A DNA stretch of 61,161 nucleotides, taken from NCBI GenBank assembly GCA_022452285.1, contig JAKUNG010000020.1, forward strand, positions 1 to 61,161. The letters are read 5' to 3'. The notes beneath the pieces were generated by a model, which searched no databases, was not told the origin of the DNA, and saw nothing but the letters and a program-made list of their open reading frames with translations. The translations under genes and the position numbers were made by a program. Origin of the DNA: Terriglobia bacterium. Its GTDB lineage: Bacteria > Acidobacteriota > Terriglobia > Versatilivoradales > Versatilivoraceae. Positions 45,936 through 54,599 of the stretch are shown here, piece after piece; positions within the stretch are counted from its first letter, which is position 1; each line of letters starts with the position of its first letter.

Positions 45936-46124
45936 CTATTCAATAATATCTTCAATAATAATCCTAAAAACTAAAAACCATGGATTAGGTTGCGAAGGTC
46001 GCAGTGGCGTTAGTTCAAAAGTATTAGATCCAGGTTGAAGATCAAGGTCAACTTCATAACTGGTTGCTTTAGTGTAATCCCCTTTGATTATCCATTGATA
46101 ATATCTAGCTAGCGGTGAGTATCC
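45936..46124 (-). pseudogene. Remnant of the C-terminal module of a large GT-C-like membrane protein
   Basis: An open frame ends with TAG at 45936-45938 and overlaps the tail of the methyltransferase gene (46109) in another phase. It has no start codon of its own in the clear region. The translation (RYYQWIIKGDYTKATSYEVD, then DLQPGSNTFELTPLRPSQPN, then IIIEDIIE) matches the C-terminal module of the membrane proteins at 26428 (RLRKGFNRILLTPVQ) and 58516 (VLEPGINTIRVTPVG). I infer the end of a lost third member of that family, cut by the methyltransferase. Its left end is exact and its right end is uncertain. Confidence 0.45.
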
Positions 46125-46876
46125 TTTTTGAAAGCAATAAAAGAAGTTACTAAATTTAAATCTAAGGAAGGCAAGAAATTAAAAGGACTGTATCTTTTTT
46201 TAACAACTGAAAAAATACGGTTGAGTTCGAATAAAATATCATCAGCGAAATTAGGGTGTTCCCAACATATAATTTTGTCGTATTCAATAGAAGTATTCTT
46301 TCGAACCCATCTCTTTGAGGTTAAAGTTCTTCCAAGTGCCCAGGAAAAACCACCTTCGTTTGGAATTGCTCCAGCAAGAAACCCATCGTTTTTCAAAACT
46401 CTGTTTATTTCTTTCAAGTGGAACTTTAGTGGATACAGATGCTCAAGTGAGTAGAAGGATAATACAATATCGAATGTTGAATTTGGAAAGGGAAGAGTTT
46501 GGTTCCTATCTTGAAGCAAGACTGGATGAAAGGAACACTTGATTTTTTGTGCAGTCATTTTTAAGAATTCAGGGTCAATATCTACAGCCGTATACGAAAC
46601 TGGGCTGCTATTCCAAAACTCAATATGAGAAAGATCCCCTGAACCTATCTCCAAAACTTTTTTTCCATCTAATTCAATTTCTCTAAATATTGCCTTGTAC
46701 CCAAGATTGTTGATTAGCAATCCGATATTACTTTTTTGGACTTTGGAATAAATTTCTACAGATTGTTGCACCCAATCCAACCAATCAGGATCTTTTAGAT
46801 CTGGAGCAAGTCCGTGCTTTGTACGGTTGCCAAATAGGAAATGTTGAAATGATTCGGGTAAAAATTTTCTTATCAT
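46109..46876 (-). CDS. Class I SAM-dependent methyltransferase
   Basis: A 255-residue methyltransferase. Motif I is KVLEIGSGDLSHIEF, the ribose-binding acidic residue is in YTAVDIDPEFLK, and FDIVLSFYSLEHLYP is the motif IV region. NDGFLAGAIPNEGGFSWALGR is the post-IV strand typical of glycan-locus methyltransferases. The start ATG follows an AGAAAG stretch. It lies directly after the DUF1501 gene on the same strand (33 bases), but in function it belongs with the glycan cassette. Its C-terminus overlaps an out-of-phase gene remnant. Confidence 0.82.
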   Translation of the reverse strand: MIRKFLPESFQHFLFGNRTKHGLAPDLKDPDWLDWVQQSVEIYSKVQKSNIGLLINNLGYKAIFREIELDGKKVLEIGSGDLSHIEFWNSSPVSYTAVDIDPEFLKMTAQKIKCSFHPVLLQDRNQTLPFPNSTFDIVLSFYSLEHLYPLKFHLKEINRVLKNDGFLAGAIPNEGGFSWALGRTLTSKRWVRKNTSIEYDKIICWEHPNFADDILFELNRIFSVVKKRYSPFNFLPSLDLNLVTSFIAFKKDTHR

Positions 46877-46909
46877 CTTTCTAGGGTGATGACTAAAGAA
46901 TTGATGTAT

Positions 46910-48382
46910 TTATGAAAGAATTTCTGAAACAACACGAGCAGGGAATTGATCGGTAAGACGCTCCTGCAGTCCATGACGTTCATAGGTTAAGGAGCGGAAG
47001 TTCATACCAAGTAGATGCAGGATGGTGGCATGAAAATCGTGAACACTCACTCGATTTTCCAGAGCCTTGTGGCCAAACTGGTCTGTGGAACCATAAACGG
47101 TTCCTCCTTTTATTCCACCACCTGCCATCCAGACGCTAAAACCACTAGGTCCATGATCGCGACCTGAAATCTTAGTAGGACCAGTCTGTGATAAAGGTAG
47201 ACGACCAAACTCTCCTCCCCAAACTACTAGAGTGGAATCCAACAAACCACGGTCTTTAAGATCTTTCAGTAGAGCAGATACTGGTTGGTCAGTTTTTTTA
47301 CAACTATAATTTAAACTGTCCTCTAGATTGCTATGAGCATCCCAGATTTGGTCTTCAATGTACAGTTGAACAAAACGTACTCCCTGTTCCACTAGGCGTC
47401 GGGCCATTAAACAACGCTTACCATAAGATGCTGTTTCAGGCTGGTCAAGACCATACATTTTTTGGGTTTGTTTAGATTCTTTTGAGATGTCCAGAGCATC
47501 ACTTGCTGCAATTTGCATTCTGGCCGCTAATTCATAGCTGGCAATGCGTCCTTCTAAGTAGGAATCGTTAGAATGTTCACGAAGGTGGTTCTTGTCCAGA
47601 TCTCGTAATAACTGTTTTTGAGCTTCTAATAATGGCTTAGGTAACTCGGGGCGGGATTCTAAATTGAGGACTGGGGGCCCTTCAGAACGGAAGCGAGTAC
47701 CTTGGTAGATTGGAGGTAACCAAGCTGACTGCCAATTGGAAATCCCATTAGTTGGAAGATTTTTAGGATCGTCTAGCACCACGTAAGCGGGAAGATTACG
47801 GTTTTCAGTTCCCAAACCATAAGCTATCCAGGAACCCATCGTAGGTCGATTAGGGACTGTTCGTCCAGAATGCATGTGAAAAATAGCTGGCTCATGATTA
47901 AAATGTTCTCCATACATGGATCGAACGAGTGCTATGTCATCTACACAAGTAGCTAAATGGGGTAACAGTTCGGAAAGCTCCATTCCAGATTGACCATGTT
48001 TGGAAAATTGAAAAGGAGAAGGAAGTAATCCACCAGACTCCAGAGGAGAAGTAATGTCAGTTGTCAAATCTCTAGTCGGTATTTTGCCTGCATATTTATT
48101 GAGCATGGGCTTAGGATCAAAAAGATCTACCTGACTGGGTCCACCATGCATGAATAGTTGAATGACAGCAGTGGCTTTAGGTTCCACATGAGGTTTTTTG
48201 GGACTTAAATCATAGGTTGCTGGAGCTGAGGCTCGAGCAAATTTTTCTGAGGATACTCCGCTGCCCAATATCCATGCTAAAGCAGTTCCTTGTAATAATG
48301 TTCCTGTTCTCTCAAAAAGGTCCCGGCGAGTGACACTTTCTAAATTGGAGTTTAAAGAAGTATTTTTTTTGATCTTTTTCAT
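46910..48382 (-). CDS. Tat-exported DUF1501 family protein
   Basis: A 490-residue protein with a twin-arginine signal (TRRDLFERTGTLLQG) and a DUF1501 domain: AVIQLFMHGGPSQVDLFDPKP, HNHEPAIFHMHSGR-like NHEPAIFHMHSG, VVWGGEFGRLPLSQ and GRDHGPSGFSVWMAGGGIKGG (in pieces). The alkaline-phosphatase-like fold could bind metal, but the substrate is unknown. The ATG at 48382 has GAGGACGTC directly upstream and is preferred to the TTG at 48397. That TTG would overlap the upstream gene. It follows the DUF1553 gene by seven bases, and this pairing is very common in Planctomycetes and Verrucomicrobia. Confidence 0.92.
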   Translation of the reverse strand: MKKIKKNTSLNSNLESVTRRDLFERTGTLLQGTALAWILGSGVSSEKFARASAPATYDLSPKKPHVEPKATAVIQLFMHGGPSQVDLFDPKPMLNKYAGKIPTRDLTTDITSPLESGGLLPSPFQFSKHGQSGMELSELLPHLATCVDDIALVRSMYGEHFNHEPAIFHMHSGRTVPNRPTMGSWIAYGLGTENRNLPAYVVLDDPKNLPTNGISNWQSAWLPPIYQGTRFRSEGPPVLNLESRPELPKPLLEAQKQLLRDLDKNHLREHSNDSYLEGRIASYELAARMQIAASDALDISKESKQTQKMYGLDQPETASYGKRCLMARRLVEQGVRFVQLYIEDQIWDAHSNLEDSLNYSCKKTDQPVSALLKDLKDRGLLDSTLVVWGGEFGRLPLSQTGPTKISGRDHGPSGFSVWMAGGGIKGGTVYGSTDQFGHKALENRVSVHDFHATILHLLGMNFRSLTYERHGLQERLTDQFPARVVSEILS

Positions 48383-48389
48383 GACGTCC

Positions 48390-51300
48390 TCAATCAATAA
48401 AGCTAAACTCGGCTGAGTTCAGTATAGTATGACAAAAAGCAGCCAGGGCCTGCCAATGAGCTGTCCATTGCAAAGGGGTTGAAACTAGGTCCTTTTTTAG
48501 TCGAAGCTGCCAGTGATGATCAAATTCAATTAGGGCTCTTTGGCCTCGTTTTAATTCCCATTGGGTAGGTTTTCGTGACAAAGCTCTTAAATAAACCTGT
48601 TTTATTTGGTCTTCTAGGTTGAAACCTACTTTGTCTATAATTCTGCCCGCCATGTAGCGAGAATGTTCCCAGACAGTGGATCCGTTCATCATATGCAACG
48701 CTTGTGTTGCAACAGTTGATTGTTTGCGTTCCAAACAATTAGGGGTCATACGTGGCAAATCATAGGCTTCTAACAATGACAATGGATCGTATCGTCGTTG
48801 CAAAGAGTAGATACTTCGACGAAATCCTTTGTTAGAACCCTTGGCAGTAATCTCGTTATTAGGTTGAGTAATGAGAGGCTCAGGTGGGCCAAAGGTTTTT
48901 GGATTGAGGCGACCTGTTACCTTAAGAATGGAATCATAAAGAGCCTCAGCATCCATTCGCCCTCTTTTCATCCTGGAAATTAAGATATTTTCGGGATCAA
49001 TTTTAGAAACGTTTGAATTAATTTGAGATGTTTGTTGATAGGCTGAGGAAGTTAGGATTAAGCGATGAATTGTTTTTATCTTCCAGCCTTTTTTCACCAA
49101 CTCTGTTGACAGCCAATCTAACAATTTTGGGTGGGTGGGAGGTTTACCAGAATGACCAAAATTAGAAGGAGTAGGAACTAATCCTCGTCCAAAATACCGG
49201 AGCCAAATTTGATTGACAATCACTCGGGAGGTTAAGGGATGATTAGGTTGTGTTAACCATCTTGCCAATGCAAGACGTCGACCACTTGTGGTTGCCCCTT
49301 TCCAAGGAACCACTATTTGATAGGGCTTTAGTCCTAAATTTAAAATAGAAGGAACCCCAGGAAGTAATGGTTTGCCGGGAGTCATGGGGTTTCCTCTTTT
49401 CAATAGGAAAGTCGTTGAAGGGGTTCCTCCAATATCATTAAGTGTACGAATGTATGGGTTTGGAAGAAGCTTATCTTTTGCAGAATCAAGCTGTCCTTGG
49501 ATTGCTCCTGTTTTTTCTTTAAACTCTGGAAAATGTTGACCAAGGTCTTCGGATGTTACTTCAAGGGTCTTTTTAAATTTGCTGTAGAGGTAGTAATTAA
49601 TTTCCGAATTAGTTTCCTTTTGAGGTTTGTTTAGTACATTAAATTTTCTTAATCGTTCTGGACCTTTATAACCTTGGGGAGTATGACCCAACTTTTCAAA
49701 CTCTTCTCTTATTGCATGGGGGAGTACTTCCAGTCGTTTTTTAAAGAGATTACGAACAAAAGGCGCTGCTACATTTATTAGTTGTTTTTCCAATTTATGG
49801 ATTTGGTTTTTAAGCGGTTCATTATGGAGAGTCACCTCCTGATTTTCTTTTTCTAATCCAATTTCAATCCGACGCTTTTTAGGAGGAATCCACTCATAAG
49901 GGTCATAACTAGTATGAAGGATTGCACTTAGGCGATAATAGTCCTCCTGGGAGATCGGATCATATTTGTGGTCGTGACATCGAGCACACTGCACCGTAAG
50001 ACCTAAAATAGCTGAAGATAGTACCTCAACCTCGTCTGCAATGATGTTCATGCGTTCTGTAATGAATCCTCGCTCTGGTGCATCTGTGGGATCGGGAGTA
50101 GTTCTCAGAAATCCTGTTGCCGCCAAGCGGTCGATTAGCTGTTGAGTGATTGGTTCATTTTTATAGTCACTCAGTTCATCTCCAGCAATTTGTTCGGTCA
50201 AAAACTGTGAATAGGGCTTATCTTGATTAAAAGATCGAACTACATAATCTCGATAACGCCAAGCATAAGTTCGGATTCCATCATGATTGCCAAACCCCTC
50301 TGAATCAGAATATCCTGCAAGGTCTAACCAGTAGCGACCCCATCTTTCGCCGTAGTGTTTTGATGACAGCAAACGTTCAATCAGTTGTTCATAGGCACCT
50401 CGGCTTGTGTCTTGAAGGTAGCTTTCGACTTCAGCTTCGGAAGGAGGCATCCCCAGAACATCTATATATACACGCCTTAAGAGTTTGAGAGGGTCAGCCG
50501 GCTTTGAGAAGGTTAATCCCTTAGATTCCAGTTTTTTTAAAAGGAATGCATCGACAGGGTTTTGCACTAAATGTTCAGCTACTACCTTGGGAATGATTGG
50601 TTTAACTGGCGGTTGAAAAGACCAAAATACTTGGTCAGGATTATCATGTACCTGATTGTTATTTCTTGGCACCTTGCTTGACTGATTAAGATCAGCGGGA
50701 GCTCCTGCTGAAATCCAGCGCCGAAGTATTTTAAGTTCCAATTCGTTAGGTGGTCGAACAGATTTAGGTAGTTGCATTTCAACAGGGGGCATTTCTCCAG
50801 ATTCGATTTTTTGAATAATAAGGCTTTCCGCTGGTTTTCCAGGAATGATTGCCGGTCCCGATCGTCCTCCTTTCAATCTAGAAGTAAGTGTTCTTAAGTC
50901 CAGTCCTCCTTCCTTAAGACGTTTCCCATGACAGGCAATACATCGAATTTGAAAAATAGGTAATACATCTTGTTCTGAAACTTTGGACAGTTGCAAAAAA
51001 CTCGATTGGGTATTGTTGTTATTGATCCGGTTAATTTCTTTAGGAGCTTCTATATTAATCCAGTTTCGAATTTGTTCGATTTCCTGACTGGAAAGTTTAG
51101 ATTCACCGGGAGGCATTTGACCTGTGACAACTTTTTCAATTAAGAGGCTTTGTTCTGATTTTCCTGCAACAAGAGCAGTACCAGAGATTCCACCTGTCAG
51201 AAGTGCAGGAAGAGACGTTAAGTCTAGTTCACCTTGGAATGGTTCTTTGCCGTGACATATCAAACATTTATTGGCAAATATTGGCAGTATTTCTTTTTGA

Positions 51301-51404
51301 AAAGTTAGCAGTTCAGCATTTTGGTTAGCTTGTATTAAAACTGGAAATAAGAACCATGTAAAAATGACAATGATTAAAGGAGTTTTTTTGCTTCTTATTT
51401 GCAA
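48390..51404 (-). CDS. Exported DUF1549/DUF1553 protein with two planctomycete cytochrome-c domains
   Basis: A 1004-residue exported protein with an N-terminal hydrophobic signal (about residues 9-26). Two tandem cytochrome-like domains follow, with heme motifs CLICH and CIACH and repeated GQMPPGESKL / GEMPPVEMQL segments. The DUF1549 domain has DAFLLKKLESKG, then RRVYIDVLGMPPSEAEV, and the linker has CARCHDHKYDP. The C-terminal DUF1553 domain has RLALARWLTQPNHPLTSRV and GHSGKPPTHPKLLDWL. The start is TTG 51404 with an AGGG upstream. Members are thought to take part in oxidation of an extracellular substrate with their DUF1501 partner. Confidence 0.93.
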   Translation of the reverse strand: MQIRSKKTPLIIVIFTWFLFPVLIQANQNAELLTFQKEILPIFANKCLICHGKEPFQGELDLTSLPALLTGGISGTALVAGKSEQSLLIEKVVTGQMPPGESKLSSQEIEQIRNWINIEAPKEINRINNNNTQSSFLQLSKVSEQDVLPIFQIRCIACHGKRLKEGGLDLRTLTSRLKGGRSGPAIIPGKPAESLIIQKIESGEMPPVEMQLPKSVRPPNELELKILRRWISAGAPADLNQSSKVPRNNNQVHDNPDQVFWSFQPPVKPIIPKVVAEHLVQNPVDAFLLKKLESKGLTFSKPADPLKLLRRVYIDVLGMPPSEAEVESYLQDTSRGAYEQLIERLLSSKHYGERWGRYWLDLAGYSDSEGFGNHDGIRTYAWRYRDYVVRSFNQDKPYSQFLTEQIAGDELSDYKNEPITQQLIDRLAATGFLRTTPDPTDAPERGFITERMNIIADEVEVLSSAILGLTVQCARCHDHKYDPISQEDYYRLSAILHTSYDPYEWIPPKKRRIEIGLEKENQEVTLHNEPLKNQIHKLEKQLINVAAPFVRNLFKKRLEVLPHAIREEFEKLGHTPQGYKGPERLRKFNVLNKPQKETNSEINYYLYSKFKKTLEVTSEDLGQHFPEFKEKTGAIQGQLDSAKDKLLPNPYIRTLNDIGGTPSTTFLLKRGNPMTPGKPLLPGVPSILNLGLKPYQIVVPWKGATTSGRRLALARWLTQPNHPLTSRVIVNQIWLRYFGRGLVPTPSNFGHSGKPPTHPKLLDWLSTELVKKGWKIKTIHRLILTSSAYQQTSQINSNVSKIDPENILISRMKRGRMDAEALYDSILKVTGRLNPKTFGPPEPLITQPNNEITAKGSNKGFRRSIYSLQRRYDPLSLLEAYDLPRMTPNCLERKQSTVATQALHMMNGSTVWEHSRYMAGRIIDKVGFNLEDQIKQVYLRALSRKPTQWELKRGQRALIEFDHHWQLRLKKDLVSTPLQWTAHWQALAAFCHTILNSAEFSFID

Positions 51405-51720
51405 TTTTATAACCCTGTCTACAATCTAATGGATTCTTTTACTAATTTTACTTAGATTATAGCTAAATTATAAACTAACTGGATCAACAATCTAAAATCT
51501 AACTACTGAAAAGGTACAAAAATGTGTTGACATCAAAAATTTAAATAAAAATCTATACACTCTGCTTATAAAATAATATTCCATATTGACTACCGAGTAG
51601 TTCCTTATAAAATTAAAATGACAATTAAAATTTATCTTAGTAATCCAAAACTATTAGGATCCTAAATTCAATACAACCCTTTTCCTTCTAGACACAGAAA
51701 ACTTTTTTCTTGGAGGTTCT
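51405..51720. other. 316-base divergent intergenic region
   Basis: Strongly AT-rich DNA between the DUF1549/1553 gene and the SMP-30-like gene, which must hold promoters for both. A TTGACA at 51527-51532 lies 21 bases before a TATACA, too far for a normal promoter. A better pair at 51586-51613 is listed separately. No RNA gene or coding remnant was seen. Confidence 0.4.
51586..51613 (+). promoter_or_regulatory. Possible promoter of the SMP-30-like lipoprotein gene
   Basis: TTGACT (51586-51591) and TAAAAT (51608-51613) are separated by 16 bases, each matching five of six consensus positions. The gene start lies about 107 bases downstream. AT-rich context raises the chance of a random match. 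Confidence 0.3.
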
Positions 51721-52719
51721 ATGACTCACTGTTCTTTCATTCTGTCTTATTCTGTGGTTTTAATAGCATTAATATTTGGATTAGGCGGGTGTAGTTCAAC
51801 TCCTGATTCAAGCCAAGAATTGACTGGTTCTTCATCCAGCATGCTGGAACTACCCTTGCCAAATTCAATTAAACCAGTTGAAGTCGTTCATACTGGAGAT
51901 TATTCTGAGGGAGTGGTCATTGATTATGATGGGAACATTTATTTTTCCCATAGCAAGGTCATCACTATAGTTGCGCCCGATGGTACCGAGCGTATTTGGG
52001 CTGAGACTGGTGAGCCAAACGGTCATAAGATTCTCCCTGATGGCACCCATTTGGTTTGTGATGCCAGTCATCATGCAGTGTTACATTTAGATGCATCGGG
52101 TAAGATGTTAGAGCCTGCTTCCAAGGAATGTGAAGGACAACCACTAAGAGGTCCCAATGACCTTACTTTAGATCCTCAAGGAGGTTTTTATTTTACTGAT
52201 CCTGGTGGCTCAAATGCTTCTAATCCCATAGGAACAATACATTATGTTGATTCCTCTGGGAAAACTCACTTTGTAGCTGGGGATTTAGCCTATCCCAATG
52301 GCATTGTTATTACTCCCGATCGCAAACGGCTTTTAGTGGCTGAGAGTGGGAAGAATCGGATTCTCTTGTACGAATTGTCCTCGCCGGGCAAGGTGGGGCC
52401 AATGCAAATTTTTTCTGAGCTCCCTACAAAGGAGGGTGAACAGACTGATAATCAGCCAGATGGGATTTGCCTTGACCAAGCAGGGAATCTCTATGTTGCT
52501 CATTATGGTATGAGGCAAGTTCAAGTTTTAGATCCAACTGGAAAGATTATCCGTCGTTATGATGGTGGAAATTTAACTACCAGCAATTGTGCTTTTGGGG
52601 GCCCTCAGTTAAACCAACTTTATGTTACAGGAGGTTCTCCGGGTAGTTTATTTCGGTTGGACCTTGGTGTGCCTGGTTTGGAAATTCGTTTAAAAAAAGA
52701 ACAAAATAAAGGGATTTAG
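51721..52719 (+). CDS. SMP-30/gluconolactonase-like lipoprotein
   Basis: A 332-residue exported beta-propeller protein. The signal peptide ends in a lipobox, GLGGCSS with Cys 25 or so, so the mature protein should be lipid-anchored. The propeller shows repeated strands of the SMP-30/gluconolaconase/LRE type: SEGVVIDYDGNIYFSHS, PNGHKILPDGTHLVCDA, GPNDLTLDPQGGFYFTDPGG and PNGIVITPDRKRLLVAES. The Glu and Asn residues (SEG, GPND, PNG) are the usual metal-binding positions. Such enzymes hydrolyse sugar lactones. The GGAGG motif four bases before the ATG supports the start. It may work with the sugar-acid dehydratases elsewhere in the window. Confidence 0.88.
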   Translation: MTHCSFILSYSVVLIALIFGLGGCSSTPDSSQELTGSSSSMLELPLPNSIKPVEVVHTGDYSEGVVIDYDGNIYFSHSKVITIVAPDGTERIWAETGEPNGHKILPDGTHLVCDASHHAVLHLDASGKMLEPASKECEGQPLRGPNDLTLDPQGGFYFTDPGGSNASNPIGTIHYVDSSGKTHFVAGDLAYPNGIVITPDRKRLLVAESGKNRILLYELSSPGKVGPMQIFSELPTKEGEQTDNQPDGICLDQAGNLYVAHYGMRQVQVLDPTGKIIRRYDGGNLTTSNCAFGGPQLNQLYVTGGSPGSLFRLDLGVPGLEIRLKKEQNKGI

Positions 52720-52885
52720 TAGGTGGATTTATTATGAGTTAGAATGATTTTGCATTCAATTTAGTTAGAGAATTATTTTTTTTGGGGACTTTATTCCTTA
52801 TTTGTAAATAGTGGAATTTTTTAGACGGTTTTTCCGACTTACTAATACCTTTAATCATCTTACTTTTGATGGGCAGCTCCGATTC

Positions 52886-54466
52886 TTAAGGGACGGCCTG
52901 ACCAGCTAGGATGCCAGTACAGTTGCCTTGTTTAACCGCTACTTGACCGTTGACCAAGACAAATGTAATACCCTGCGGAAATTGACGGGGATTTTCATAG
53001 GTTGATTTATCAATCACTCGATCCGGATCGAATACTACTATGTCTGCAAAATAGCCCTTTGCAAGTTTACCCCTCTTGGTTAACTTAAATCTTCTGGCCG
53101 GGTTGTCCGTCATACGATTCACAACCTCTTCCAAACTTAAAAACTGAGAGTTTCTTCTTAGTCGACCAAGAAATCTGGGAAAAGCTCCGTAACAGCGAGG
53201 ATGTTGCCATCTGCCCATTGGAGTAATATCGCTACAAACCATATAATCAGGTCGGGCAAGTAATTTCATACAGTCTTGGTTGATGCAATCCAACAGGACT
53301 TGATTTTGGGGAGGTGCATTGACATATCCAATCTTTAATTCTTCCTCTAGGAGTAGGTCACAAAGAGTCTGTTCTGGACATTTTCCCCGTTCCTTAGAAA
53401 TGGCAGTCAGTCTTTTTCCTTCAAGATCTTTTCTTTTCGATAGATAAGAGAAAATGATTTGGTCAAGTTTGGCAAAAGACTGGGTTTTTAAAAATTCTAG
53501 AATTGTTTTCTGGTGGCTAGATTTTCTTAAGCGGTCAATAATGGCATAAGGCCCTCCTTCTTGAATTGTGCTAGGTAGAAAGCTGACTGGCGTGCTACTT
53601 CCAGTAGGGTAGGGATAGATATCCATACTACAATCCACTCCCTGTATTTTGGCTTTATCGACTGGAGACAGTAGTTCTTCAGTTTTTCCAGCAGTTTCAA
53701 TTCCAGTCTTAAGATGCGCAAAATGGATTGAAACGCCTGATCGCTTTGCAATTTCCAGTCCTTCTAGGATGCCTCCCTGTTTAAAAGCTCGACGAGGGTT
53801 TCCTACCCTAGGTTCATTGACATAAATACTACCGGCCTCCTTAACCGTTTGACACATTTCAATAAGCTCATCTGTGGTTGCCCAATGTCCAGGATAGTAA
53901 ATGGCTCCAGTGGAAAAACCAACTGCTCCTTGGTCAAGTCCTTCTCGTAAAATTTTTTGGGCAGTTTTTAAAGATTCTCCTACTAGTGGAAGGTCATTAA
54001 AACCTAGAATCTCCAACCGGATTGCACCATGAGGAACTAGGTAAGCTAAATTGACTGCAACTCTTCGATGATAATGACTTCGAAATGCTGAAATACTGCT
54101 CATGTCTAGTTCTAGTGGAGGATTGCCTAGCAGTCCTCCCAAGTAGCTAGCATAAATATGATAGTTTTCTTTTGATAGTGGTGCAAAAGACATTCCATCC
54201 AATCCTACTATTTCAGTAGTAATTCCTTGTAATAAACCATTAGCATGCTGGGGATCTATTAGGAGAATTCCTTCCGAATGGGTGTGAGTATCAATGAACC
54301 CCGGAGCAACAGACAGTCCCTGGGCATCAATGATTTGGTGAGACTGAGCTTGAGAGAGGTCCTCAATAGCTTCGATAGTTTCTCCCACAATTCCAAGGTC
54401 AGTTTGGATAGCTGGTGAGCCAGTGCCATCAATGATCTCACCGCCGGAAATAATGATGTCAAACAT
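52886..54466 (-). CDS. D-aminoacylase-like amidohydrolase
   Basis: A 526-residue amidohydrolase-superfamily protein. The N-terminal beta domain (GGEIIDGTGSPAIQTDLGIV) is followed by the metal-binding FIDTHTHSEG (H61, H63). Other metal-site candidates are HFAHLKTG, the SMDIYPY segment and CSDITPMGR. The usual bridging Cys of D-aminoacylases (GNCG) is replaced by Asp here (VGLDGMSFAP), a pattern I recall in other D-aminoacylase-like proteins. The family removes acyl groups from N-acyl-D-amino acids or cleaves related amides. The ring of C-terminal segments (NPARRFKLTKRGKLAKGYFADIVVF in pieces) is complete. It precedes an MFS transporter gene that could import its substrate. Confidence 0.87.
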   Translation of the reverse strand: MFDIIISGGEIIDGTGSPAIQTDLGIVGETIEAIEDLSQAQSHQIIDAQGLSVAPGFIDTHTHSEGILLIDPQHANGLLQGITTEIVGLDGMSFAPLSKENYHIYASYLGGLLGNPPLELDMSSISAFRSHYHRRVAVNLAYLVPHGAIRLEILGFNDLPLVGESLKTAQKILREGLDQGAVGFSTGAIYYPGHWATTDELIEMCQTVKEAGSIYVNEPRVGNPRRAFKQGGILEGLEIAKRSGVSIHFAHLKTGIETAGKTEELLSPVDKAKIQGVDCSMDIYPYPTGSSTPVSFLPSTIQEGGPYAIIDRLRKSSHQKTILEFLKTQSFAKLDQIIFSYLSKRKDLEGKRLTAISKERGKCPEQTLCDLLLEEELKIGYVNAPPQNQVLLDCINQDCMKLLARPDYMVCSDITPMGRWQHPRCYGAFPRFLGRLRRNSQFLSLEEVVNRMTDNPARRFKLTKRGKLAKGYFADIVVFDPDRVIDKSTYENPRQFPQGITFVLVNGQVAVKQGNCTGILAGQAVP

Positions 54467-54599
54467 AGCGAAGGTTATGGATAATGTAAGAAGTTAGATA
54501 GATTATTGAAAAAAAGTAAATTGTTATGATTTCCCCAGAATGAAAAATGATGGGCAATCTGTTCAACTATAGAATGGAATTTTAATGGTATCACCTTAA

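Noticed and set aside
51527..51559. TTGACA and TATACA upstream of the SMP-30-like gene
   Set aside because: The spacing of 21 bases is too long for a standard promoter, and a better-spaced pair lies downstream.
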